The position numbers and the translations under genes are program-made. The notes under the pieces are model-generated. The model worked only from the letters and a program-made list of their open reading frames with translations, was not told the DNA's origin and made no database searches. DNA of 8,449 nucleotides from Thermoleophilia bacterium (GTDB taxonomy: Bacteria; Actinomycetota; Thermoleophilia; Gaiellales; SKUG01). Positions 1 through 5,325 of this stretch are shown here, piece after piece. Positions within the stretch are counted from its first letter, which is position 1; every line of letters starts with the position of its first letter. The stretch is taken from positions 1 through 8,449 of the forward strand of contig JAOPYU010000130.1 in NCBI GenBank assembly GCA_025964455.1. Direction: 5' to 3'.

Positions 1-824
1 TCGGCGCTTCGGCGACGCTCGCGCACCGGCGCGGTGCCGTCTGGGTCACTCACGCCGTCGCCTCCGCCGAGGCCTACGAGGGGAGCCCGGGCGTCGACAC
101 CGTGTTCGGCAGCGATGCCCCCGAGACGATCATCGGGGGGGGTGGAGACGACGAGCTGCACGCCGGGGCCGGCGACGACCTGGTGCTCGGCGGCACGGGC
201 GAGGACCTCATGACCGGCGGCCTGGGGATCGACCGTCTGGAAGGCGGACCGGGCGCGTTCGATGCGGCGGGCGCGGGTTCCGGCCAGGCGAGCCTCGTGG
301 ACCTGGGCGCCGGCCTGATCAGTTCAGGGGGCGAGGTCGATTCATTGACGGGAGTCGAGGGTGCGATCGGGACCGTCGGCGCAGACACGCTCGTCGGCAC
401 TCCCAGGACCAACACGTTCTACGCGAGCCCCGGCAACGACACGATCACCGGCGGCGGCGGCATCGACGTGCTCACCTTCGAGCGCCTCCGCGCAGGCGTC
501 CGGATCGACGCATCGGCCGGCTCGGCCACGTCGGGAGCCTCCCGCACCACGGCGCGAGGCATCGAGGGCTGGGTCGGGAGCCCGTTCGCGGACACCTTCC
601 TGGGCACCGCGGGGATCGACGTGTTCGACGGGATGGGTGGCGCCGACGTCGCCGACGGCTTCGCGGAATCCGACGTGCTGACCGGCGGCCCGGGTCGCGA
701 CGTGCTGCGCGGCGGCTCGGGCGCCGACGAGCTCGATGGCGATGCCGGGCGGGACACGCTCACGGGCGGCGTCGGTCGCGACCGGTGCCGCCAGGACCCG
801 ACATCGCGGGTCACCGACTGCTGA
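1..824 (+). CDS. RTX-like calcium-binding repeat protein, 3' part (5' end outside window)
   Basis: The reading frame is open from the left edge (first full codon at base 3) to TGA at 822-824, giving 273 visible residues. The visible protein is made of glycine/aspartate-rich nonapeptides of the GGxGxDxxx type. One array of four lies at about residues 45-80 and another of four at about 228-263. Between them are two related modules of about 60 residues, each with a short hydrophobic strand, a Gly/Ser turn and an 'ADT(L/F)xGT' strand, as seen in beta-roll proteins. RTX nonapeptides bind Ca2+ in parallel beta-rolls and are usually on secreted or surface proteins. The C-terminus has two cysteines (near 262 and the last residue), a possible disulfide cap. 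A GTG at 102 could be mistaken for the start, but the frame and composition continue upstream, so I treat the gene as 5'-truncated by the window. Any N-terminal catalytic or signal region is not visible, so its specific role is unknown. Confidence 0.8.
   Translation, partial: GASATLAHRRGAVWVTHAVASAEAYEGSPGVDTVFGSDAPETIIGGGGDDELHAGAGDDLVLGGTGEDLMTGGLGIDRLEGGPGAFDAAGAGSGQASLVDLGAGLISSGGEVDSLTGVEGAIGTVGADTLVGTPRTNTFYASPGNDTITGGGGIDVLTFERLRAGVRIDASAGSATSGASRTTARGIEGWVGSPFADTFLGTAGIDVFDGMGGADVADGFAESDVLTGGPGRDVLRGGSGADELDGDAGRDTLTGGVGRDRCRQDPTSRVTDC
135..254 (+). repeat. N-terminal RTX nonapeptide array (four units and a partial one)
   Basis: This stretch encodes four consecutive nonapeptides starting GGGGDD, AGAGDD, GGTGED and GGLGID, followed by a GGPG start. 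The glycine and acidic positions fit the calcium-binding beta-roll consensus. The array is divergent at the DNA level, so it is a protein repeat and not a recent DNA duplication. Confidence 0.65.
684..791 (+). repeat. C-terminal RTX nonapeptide array (four units)
   Basis: Four nonapeptides, GGPGRDVLR, GGSGADELD, GDAGRDTLT and GGVGRDRCR, lie just before the ten-residue tail of the protein. Arginine precedes the conserved aspartate in three of the four units. The last unit carries the first of two terminal cysteines. Confidence 0.65.
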
Positions 825-828
825 CGCA

Positions 829-850
829 GCGCGGTCCGCTTCAGCCGCGC
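829..850. terminator. Possible bidirectional hairpin between convergent genes
   Basis: GCGCGG (829-834) and CCGCGC (845-850) form a perfect 6-bp inverted repeat with a 10-base loop. It lies just past the RTX gene stop and overlaps the last codons of the convergent yqeY-like gene. The two genes end 16 bases apart, so a shared terminator is plausible. There is no T-tract on either side, and GC-rich DNA produces such stems by chance, so support is weak. Confidence 0.25.
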
Positions 851-1290
851 AGCGCTCGGTTGACCGCGGCGCTCACGGCCTTGCCGTCGGCGCGTCCGGC
901 GACCTTCGGCATCACGGCCTTCATGACTGCACCCATCGCCTGCGGGCCATCGGCGCCGGTCTCCGCCACGGCCTCCGCGACGAGCGCGTCGAGTTCGGCG
1001 TCCGCGAGCTGCTCGGGCAGGTACGTATCGAGCAGGGCGGCCTGCGAACGCTCCGTGTCCGCGCGGTCAGGGTGGCCCGCGTTGACGAACGCCTCGGCGG
1101 CCTCGACCCGCTTCTTCTTCTCGCGCTGGAGCACGGCGATCGCCTCGGTCTCCTCCAGGTCGCGCTGCTTGGCCTTGGACTCGTTCTGCACCGCATTGAC
1201 GAACAGGCGCAGCGTCTGCACGCGCTCGCTGTCACGCGCCCGCATCGCGTCCTTGACGTCCGACTGGAGTTGCTCGAGGAGGGTGGTCAT
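841..1290 (-). CDS. yqeY: GatB/YqeY domain-containing protein
   Basis: A 149-residue protein that matches the YqeY family in length and pattern. It opens with a short helix of the 'LLEQLQSDVKDAMRARD' type, then a Leu-rich segment leading to 'VNAVQNE', a charged helix with EREKKKR-like character (about 50-65), and the 'YLPEQL' turn that is typical of the family (about residues 90-95). The C-terminal half has the conserved 'MGAVMKAVMPKVAGRADGKAVSAAVNRAL' type ending, including G-R-A-D-G. YqeY resembles the tRNA-binding tail domain of GatB, the amidotransferase subunit that works on misacylated tRNA. The stand-alone protein's reaction is not firmly known. It is cytoplasmic, with no signal or membrane segment. 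The ATG at 1290 matches the family N-terminus. It lies 34 bases after the HIT gene stop and has no clear Shine-Dalgarno, but a TAGCAT box lies 7 bases upstream, so it may have its own promoter. It is the last gene of the leftward series and converges with the RTX gene. Confidence 0.9.
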   Translation of the reverse strand: MTTLLEQLQSDVKDAMRARDSERVQTLRLFVNAVQNESKAKQRDLEETEAIAVLQREKKKRVEAAEAFVNAGHPDRADTERSQAALLDTYLPEQLADAELDALVAEAVAETGADGPQAMGAVMKAVMPKVAGRADGKAVSAAVNRALRG

Positions 1291-1303
1291 GGCCCGGATG
1301 CTA
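1291..1303 (-). promoter_or_regulatory. Candidate leaderless -10 box for yqeY
   Basis: On the - strand TAGCAT (1303-1298) is followed by exactly seven bases and then the ATG at 1290. This spacing would put the transcript start on or next to the start codon, as in leaderless mRNAs known to be common in Actinomycetota. No Shine-Dalgarno is visible before the ATG and no good -35 hexamer is seen at 16-18 bases. Inference only. Confidence 0.35.
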
Positions 1304-1324
1304 CAACGAGGCGCGCGCCGGCCC

Positions 1325-1660
1325 TCAGAAGCCGGGGAGTCGCGGCCCCGCCAGCACGTGCCAGTGGAGGTGGTCGACGACCTGGCCGGCCTCCTCCCCG
1401 ACGTTGGTCACGAGCCGGTAGCGGCCGGAGACGTCGAGGTCACCCGCGACGGCGCGCACGAAGGCGAGCATCCGGTCGCTGGAGCCCCCGGTCGCGATCC
1501 ACGCGTCCAGGTCGCTGTGATGAGCGCGTGGCACGACGAGCACGTGCGTCGCGGCGCGCGGCTGCACGTCGCGAAAGGCCAGGAACTCATCATCGGCGCG
1601 CACCACCTCGGAGGGCAGGGCCCCCGACGCGATGCTGCAGAACACGCACGCGTCGGCCAT
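1325..1660 (-). CDS. HIT family protein (HINT-type nucleotide-binding hydrolase)
   Basis: A 111-residue histidine-triad protein, the normal length for a HINT-like member. The catalytic HxHxHxx motif reads HLHWHVL at residues 97-103, preceded by 'GQVVD' as in HINT proteins, which usually have G-Q-S/V-V before the triad. The N-terminus has a C-x-x-C pair (Cys5, Cys8) with the following 'SIASGALPSEVV' segment, which is typical of HIT proteins that bind zinc. HINT enzymes hydrolyse nucleoside phosphoramidates and aminoacyl-adenylates; the substrate here cannot be read from sequence. The final residues (about 104-111) differ from the usual HINT tail. The ATG at 1660 shares its A with the TGA of the upstream PAP2 gene (TGATG), so translation is probably coupled. 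The protein should be cytoplasmic. Confidence 0.92.
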   Translation of the reverse strand: MADACVFCSIASGALPSEVVRADDEFLAFRDVQPRAATHVLVVPRAHHSDLDAWIATGGSSDRMLAFVRAVAGDLDVSGRYRLVTNVGEEAGQVVDHLHWHVLAGPRLPGF

Positions 1661-2430
1661 CAGGCCGCGGCGCCCTGCAGCTCCGTCAGCAGTGCGCCGA
1701 CCTCTGCATCGGTGAGCGGGCCGATCCTGCGACCGGTGACACGCAGTGCCGCCTCACCCACCGCCGTGCCGAGCAGCGCGCCCGCCACGACGTCGGTCGG
1801 GAAGTGCACGCCGGCGTACACGCGCGAGACGGCGACCTGGGTCGCAAGCGCGTAGGCCTCGGTCGCGAGCTCGGGGGCCAGCACCGAGATCACGCGCGCG
1901 GCCGCGAAGGCACTGCTCGCGTGTCCCGAGGGGAAGGAGGCTCCGGCAGGCAGGTGCACCGGCGGCTTGATGCTCGGATCGACCTGGTAGGGGCGCTGTC
2001 GGTCGTAGTGGCGCTTGGCCAGCCACGTGGTCGCACCGTTGGACGCGATCGTGCTCGCGAGCAGGGCGGTGTCGAGCCAGCCCTGGACCTTGCCGGTCGC
2101 CGCGCGATGGCGCGCCGCGAGCTCGAACCAGATCTTCGTGGCGCCGTCATTGGCCATCCGCACAGCCCAGGCATCGCCCTGCGGCGTACGCAGCAGCTGC
2201 GCGCCCTTCACCACGGCCATGTCGGCGCGATAGGCGGCGGTGCCCGGCGCGGGCGGGCCCGGCAGGCGGCGCAGTGGCATCCCCGGATCGGACGCGTCGG
2301 GCAGGCCCGGGATCTTCGGCAGCCGGAGCCCGGGCACGAGCGTCTCGTCGACGTCCTGGGGCGATCCCACGGGAATCGTCGTCGCAGGCAGGACGGGGCC
2401 GATCGGGCGGACGCTCGTGAAGCTGGTCAT
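1660..2430 (-). CDS. PAP2-family phosphatase / vanadium haloperoxidase-like protein (soluble)
   Basis: A 256-residue protein with all three motifs of the PAP2 superfamily in order: K-x6-R-P (Lys139, Arg146, Pro147), P-S-G-H (167-170) and S-R-x5-H-x3-D (Ser202, Arg203, His209, Asp213). The spacings (19 and 31 residues between motifs) fit the family. In known members the last histidine is the nucleophile and the first motif binds phosphate or vanadate. There is no signal peptide and no strong membrane helix, unlike lipid phosphatases such as PgpB. It therefore looks like a soluble class A phosphatase or haloperoxidase-like form. The first ~65 residues are rich in Pro and Gly and probably extended. 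I chose ATG 2430. The open frame runs further upstream to 2757, but that part overlaps rsmE and reads as low-complexity Arg/Ser sequence. There is no Shine-Dalgarno; TACGAT lies 7 bases upstream. The HIT gene follows with a 1-base overlap. Substrate unknown. Confidence 0.87.
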   Translation of the reverse strand: MTSFTSVRPIGPVLPATTIPVGSPQDVDETLVPGLRLPKIPGLPDASDPGMPLRRLPGPPAPGTAAYRADMAVVKGAQLLRTPQGDAWAVRMANDGATKIWFELAARHRAATGKVQGWLDTALLASTIASNGATTWLAKRHYDRQRPYQVDPSIKPPVHLPAGASFPSGHASSAFAAARVISVLAPELATEAYALATQVAVSRVYAGVHFPTDVVAGALLGTAVGEAALRVTGRRIGPLTDAEVGALLTELQGAAA

Positions 2431-2443
2431 GCGGGGAATCGTA
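2431..2443 (-). promoter_or_regulatory. Candidate leaderless -10 box for the PAP2 gene
   Basis: On the - strand TACGAT (2443-2438) is followed by seven bases and then ATG at 2430. The geometry matches the candidate before yqeY and would place the transcript 5' end at the start codon. No Shine-Dalgarno or clear -35 element is visible. It would give PAP2-HIT a promoter separate from the dnaJ-prmA-rsmE operon. Inference only. Confidence 0.4.
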
Positions 2444-2463
2444 CCGATCGAGACGGCCGCGAT

Positions 2464-2496
2464 GCGGCACTCCCGGGGCGTCCCGAGCGGTGCGGC
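2464..2496 (-). terminator. Imperfect hairpin downstream of rsmE
   Basis: GCGGCAC (2464-2470) and GTGCGGC (2490-2496) pair with one mismatch, and an inner CGGG/CCCG stem (2474-2477 with 2482-2485) closes a GCGT loop. The structure begins four bases after the rsmE stop codon in transcription direction. It could end the dnaJ-prmA-rsmE transcript before the PAP2 promoter candidate. It lacks a T-tract, and the stem has internal mismatches. Confidence 0.25.
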
Positions 2497-2500
2497 AGGG

Positions 2501-3220
2501 TCACTCCCGCGCGGATGCGTGCATGCTCGCGACGGCGACCGCGACCGCCGCGGCGAGCTCGGCGCGCAGGATGCTCGGGCCGAGCCGTCCGCGTCGCCAC
2601 CCGGCTGCCGCCAGCTCGCCCGCGAGCCCGTCCGGAAGCCCGTCGGATCCGCCGACCAGCAGGCGGACCTCCCCGCCACCGGCAGCGACGTCGCGCACGA
2701 CCTCGTCGAGCAGCAGCTCGGCCGCAGCATCGACGACGATGCCGGCAGCTTCCGCACGCAGCTCCTCCAGCCCGATCGAGCGCAGCACCACGGGGACGCC
2801 GGCGCGCTTGGACTGCTTCGCCGCGGTGGATGCGATGCGCATGAGTCGCTCGTGTCGCGCGTCGATGCGGGTACGGTCCTTCGTCCTGCGCACGACCGGC
2901 ACGATCTGCGTCACGCCGGCCTGGGTCGCCCCGTCGACGAGGTCGTCGAAGCGGCCGCCGACCTGCGCGACGGCGAACAGCGTGATCGACGTCTCCACGA
3001 CCGTGTCCACCAGCTCCCCGAGCACCAGGCGCGCGCTCGGCCCATCGAACGTGGCATGCCAGATCGCACCGTCACGGTCCACCACTTCGACCGGGTCCGC
3101 CGCATGGCCGCGCAGCAGCACGCGTGCGTGCCGCTCGTCGAACTGGTCAAGCTCCACGACGATCCCCGAGCCGCCCACGGCGTCGACGAAGAAGCGGAAC
3201 ACGTGCCGATCGCTGGACAC
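2501..3220 (-). CDS. rsmE: RsmE-family 16S rRNA (uracil-1498-N3)-methyltransferase, divergent
   Basis: A 239-residue protein, the usual RsmE length. The family enzyme uses S-adenosylmethionine to methylate U1498 of 16S rRNA in the 30S subunit. The outline fits: an N-terminal PUA-like part with 'FRFFVD' (about 8-13) and 'HARVLLR' (31-37), a 'DGATQAGVTQIVPVV' segment (96-110), 'AAKQSKRAGVP' (133-143), and the C-terminal knot with 'LGPSILRAELA' (213-223). Several normally conserved residues differ. The SAM-knot GPEGG is GGSDG (190-194), the ATELG element is ATQAG, AEQSGR is AKQSKR, and ILRTETA is ILRAELA. The frame is intact, so this is divergence and not decay. Activity or target may be altered. 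The start is GTG 3220, 5 bases after the prmA stop, with no strong Shine-Dalgarno. A second GTG at 3202 would begin the protein just before 'FRFFV' and is an alternative. Confidence 0.82.
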   Translation of the reverse strand: MSSDRHVFRFFVDAVGGSGIVVELDQFDERHARVLLRGHAADPVEVVDRDGAIWHATFDGPSARLVLGELVDTVVETSITLFAVAQVGGRFDDLVDGATQAGVTQIVPVVRRTKDRTRIDARHERLMRIASTAAKQSKRAGVPVVLRSIGLEELRAEAAGIVVDAAAELLLDEVVRDVAAGGGEVRLLVGGSDGLPDGLAGELAAAGWRRGRLGPSILRAELAAAVAVAVASMHASARE

Positions 3221-3225
3221 GTGGG

Positions 3226-4095
3226 CTACCAGACCGCGCGGTGGCGCATCGGCTCGGCGTGCTCGCGCGCGTCCTCGAGCACGATCGCCGCCCAGCCATC
3301 ACGGTCGCGCCGCTCGCGCAGCACGTAGCCGACCGCCTCGTAGGCGGCGACGCACTCGTCCACCTGCGAGCGCAGCAGGCCACTCAGCACGAGGCGCGGC
3401 GCGGTCATGCGCGGGGCGATCCGCACGAGCGGCTCGAGCAACACGTTCGCGAGCACGATGTCAGCGCGCGGCAGGTCCTCCCGGAGCGCGTCGAGGACCC
3501 GGGTCTGCACGAGCGACTCCACGTCGTTGTGGACCAGGTTCTCGATCGTGTTCTCCACGGCGACGGGGTCGTTGTCCACGGCGATGATCGGGCGGAAGCC
3601 GAGCTTGGCGGCTGCGACGGCGAGCACGCCCGAGCCGCAGCCCAGGTCGAGGATCGAGGCCCGAGGCTGGTCCTGCAGGAGCGCGAGCACGAGTCGCGTC
3701 GTCGGGTGTGCGCCTGTACCGAAGCCCTGCGCCGGCTCGATCACGACCTGCTTGAGCCCTGCCGGAGCGTCAGCCACCTGCCACGGCGGGCCGACCCAGA
3801 GCGAGCCGATGACCACCGCCTGGTGGAACTCCTTCCAGCGCTCGGCCCAGTCGCCGGGCACCGGCGTCACGACGGGCGTGCCCTCGATGGCGATGCCCGC
3901 GCCAGCGAGCCACGCCTCCACGCGACCCTCGTCCCCGGCCGGGACGAACACCGCGAAGCGCGCGCCGCCGTCCTCCTGGGGCTCGTGCTGGAAACCGCCG
4001 GGGCTGAACTCCCCGATCGAGAACTCCGCCAGCTCGGCCTGCTCCGGGCCGACGCAGATCGCGACCTCCACGAGCGGCACGTCGGCGGCGGTCAC
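3226..4095 (-). CDS. prmA: Ribosomal protein L11 methyltransferase
   Basis: A 289-residue protein of normal PrmA length. It has an N-terminal substrate-recognition domain (about 1-75) and then a Rossmann-type SAM-dependent methyltransferase domain. Diagnostic elements are 'DWAERWKEF' (82-90), the family signature GFGTGAHPTT (124-133), SAM motif I DLGCGSG (150-156), the acidic 'AVDND' after strand 2 (172-176), and 'LANVLLEPL' (215-223), which corresponds to the NIxxxxL motif IV. PrmA trimethylates lysine and N-terminal amino groups of ribosomal protein L11 in the cytoplasm. The start is GTG 4095, whose GTGA overlaps the dnaJ stop by four bases, implying translational coupling. The open frame runs on upstream to 4635 inside dnaJ, but that part is Arg/Gly/His-rich shadow sequence and is excluded. 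rsmE follows after five bases. Confidence 0.95.
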   Translation of the reverse strand: MTAADVPLVEVAICVGPEQAELAEFSIGEFSPGGFQHEPQEDGGARFAVFVPAGDEGRVEAWLAGAGIAIEGTPVVTPVPGDWAERWKEFHQAVVIGSLWVGPPWQVADAPAGLKQVVIEPAQGFGTGAHPTTRLVLALLQDQPRASILDLGCGSGVLAVAAAKLGFRPIIAVDNDPVAVENTIENLVHNDVESLVQTRVLDALREDLPRADIVLANVLLEPLVRIAPRMTAPRLVLSGLLRSQVDECVAAYEAVGYVLRERRDRDGWAAIVLEDAREHAEPMRHRAVW

Positions 4096-5252
4096 GTGGG
4101 CTTCACCATGCGGCGCAGCCGGTCGAAGATGCCTTCCTTGTCCCGGTAGATGCGCTCGTCCTCGAGCGCGCGGAAGCGTTCGAGCGCGTCGCGCTGCTCC
4201 GGGCCGAGCTCGCGCGGGACCCGCACGTTGCAGTAGATGATCAGGTCGCCACGATCGATGGAGCCGTCCGCGCCCACGCCGCCGCCACGGAGGCGGCCAG
4301 AGCCGAGCCCGCGGATGACCATGCGCGTGCCAGGCTGGGTCCCTGCCGCGATCTCGATCTCCCGTGGGTCGCCGTCCACGGTCGGCACCTCGATGCGCGT
4401 GCCGAGCGTGGCGTCCGCGATCGTCAGGTCGAGGACCGTGATGAGGTCGTCGCCCTCGCGCACGAAGCGCTCGTCGGCCGCGACCTGCACGTCGACGTAG
4501 AGGTTGCCCGCCGTCGCACCCTGCCGTCCAGATCCGCCGCGGCCGGTGAGCCGGATCCGCTGGCCGTCCTGGATGCCTGCCGGGATCGCGATGGAGACGC
4601 TCCGCTCCTCCGGCTGCTCGCCCGTGCCCGAGCACGTGGTGCAGGGGTCAGAGATCGTCGTGCCGCGACCTGCGCAGCGCGGGCATGGCCGCTCCTGCAC
4701 GACCTGCCCGAAGATCGATCGCGACAGCTGGCGCACCGCGCCGGCTCCGCCACAGGTCTCGCACGTGACGACGGCTTCCGGGGTCGCGCCGCCGCTGCCG
4801 TCGCAGGTGCCGCACGGCCCGAGCGCGGTGAATTCGAGCTCACGCTCGGCGCCCAGGACGGATTCGCGGAAGTCGAGCTGGACCGCGACGTGGACGTCCT
4901 CACCGCGCGTGCCGACGGTCGCCCCGCCGCCGCGGCCGAACGGGTCGTCGGCGCCGAAGAACGCGCCGAAGATGTCGGCGATCGATCCGAAGTTCGCGAA
5001 CTGCGGCTCCCAGCCACCGTTCTTGAGGCCGGCCTCGCCGTAGCGGTCGTAGGTGGCGCGGCGCTCGTCGTCGCTCAGCACCTCGTACGCCTCGGTCACG
5101 CGCCGGAACTGGTCCTCGGCATCGCTCGCGTCGCTGACGTCCGGGTGCAGCTCGCGCGCCTTCTTGCGGTACGCACGCTTGATCTCGCTCGCATCCGCCT
5201 CGCGCGTCACGCCGAGCAGGTCGTAGAAGTCGTTCGCCATCCGCGTGTCCAT
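4092..5252 (-). CDS. dnaJ: Chaperone protein DnaJ (type I Hsp40)
   Basis: A 386-residue type I DnaJ, the co-chaperone that delivers unfolded proteins to DnaK and stimulates its ATPase. The J-domain spans about 8-71 with the essential HPD at 36-38. A Gly/Phe-rich stretch follows (about 79-110) and is rather short and less glycine-rich than usual. The zinc domain has all four CxxCxGxG repeats, with cysteine pairs at 147/150, 164/167, 190/193 and 204/207. C-terminal beta domains run from about 217 to 355. The ATG at 5252 gives four residues before a second ATG at 5240 (protein starting MANDFYDLLGV), which is equally plausible; neither has a strong Shine-Dalgarno. It is first in a tight dnaJ-prmA-rsmE operon, with a 4-base overlap with prmA. 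A dnaJ close to hrcA is expected from other bacteria, but here a protease-like gene lies between them. No CIRCE repeat (TTAGCACTC-N9-GAGTGCTAA) was seen in the 73 bases upstream. Confidence 0.96.
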   Translation of the reverse strand: MDTRMANDFYDLLGVTREADASEIKRAYRKKARELHPDVSDASDAEDQFRRVTEAYEVLSDDERRATYDRYGEAGLKNGGWEPQFANFGSIADIFGAFFGADDPFGRGGGATVGTRGEDVHVAVQLDFRESVLGAERELEFTALGPCGTCDGSGGATPEAVVTCETCGGAGAVRQLSRSIFGQVVQERPCPRCAGRGTTISDPCTTCSGTGEQPEERSVSIAIPAGIQDGQRIRLTGRGGSGRQGATAGNLYVDVQVAADERFVREGDDLITVLDLTIADATLGTRIEVPTVDGDPREIEIAAGTQPGTRMVIRGLGSGRLRGGGVGADGSIDRGDLIIYCNVRVPRELGPEQRDALERFRALEDERIYRDKEGIFDRLRRMVKPT

Positions 5253-5283
5253 GCCGTCCCGGTCCAGATCTCAGGGAGGCGGG

Positions 5284-5310
5284 ATGGTATCGCAGACGGG
5301 CGCTCGTCGA
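5284..5310 (-). promoter_or_regulatory. Weak candidate promoter upstream of dnaJ
   Basis: On the - strand TCGACG (5310-5305) and TACCAT (5289-5284) are separated by 15 bases, about 30 bases before the dnaJ ATG at 5252. Both boxes match sigma-70-type consensus only partly and the spacer is short. It is listed because this 73-base gap is the only place a promoter for the dnaJ operon could lie without being inside the protease gene. Confidence 0.2.
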
Positions 5311-5325
5311 TGCGCTCGGGGCCGA

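Noticed and set aside
1309..1320. Palindromic GGCGCGCGCC-type sequence between HIT and yqeY
   Set aside because: An alternating GC palindrome of ten bases is expected by chance at this GC content and has no loop, T-tract or second copy nearby.
2431..2757. N-terminal extension of the PAP2 open frame
   Set aside because: It overlaps rsmE, has no family similarity and is Ser/Arg-rich; the ATG at 2430 has a promoter-like box and fits the domain.
736..2844. Long + strand open frame (702 codons) opposite yqeY, HIT, PAP2 and part of rsmE
   Set aside because: It is Arg/Gly/Ala-rich low-complexity sequence with no recognisable domain and lies antisense to four genes with clear family motifs. High GC content produces long stop-free antisense frames.
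4096..4635. N-terminal extension of the prmA open frame into dnaJ
   Set aside because: Arg/Gly/His-rich shadow of dnaJ. The GTG at 4095 overlapping the dnaJ stop gives the normal PrmA length.
5253..5325. CIRCE operator upstream of dnaJ
   Set aside because: I looked for TTAGCACTC-N9-GAGTGCTAA on both strands in the gap and saw nothing resembling it. A CIRCE element, if any, would be upstream of hrcA outside the window.
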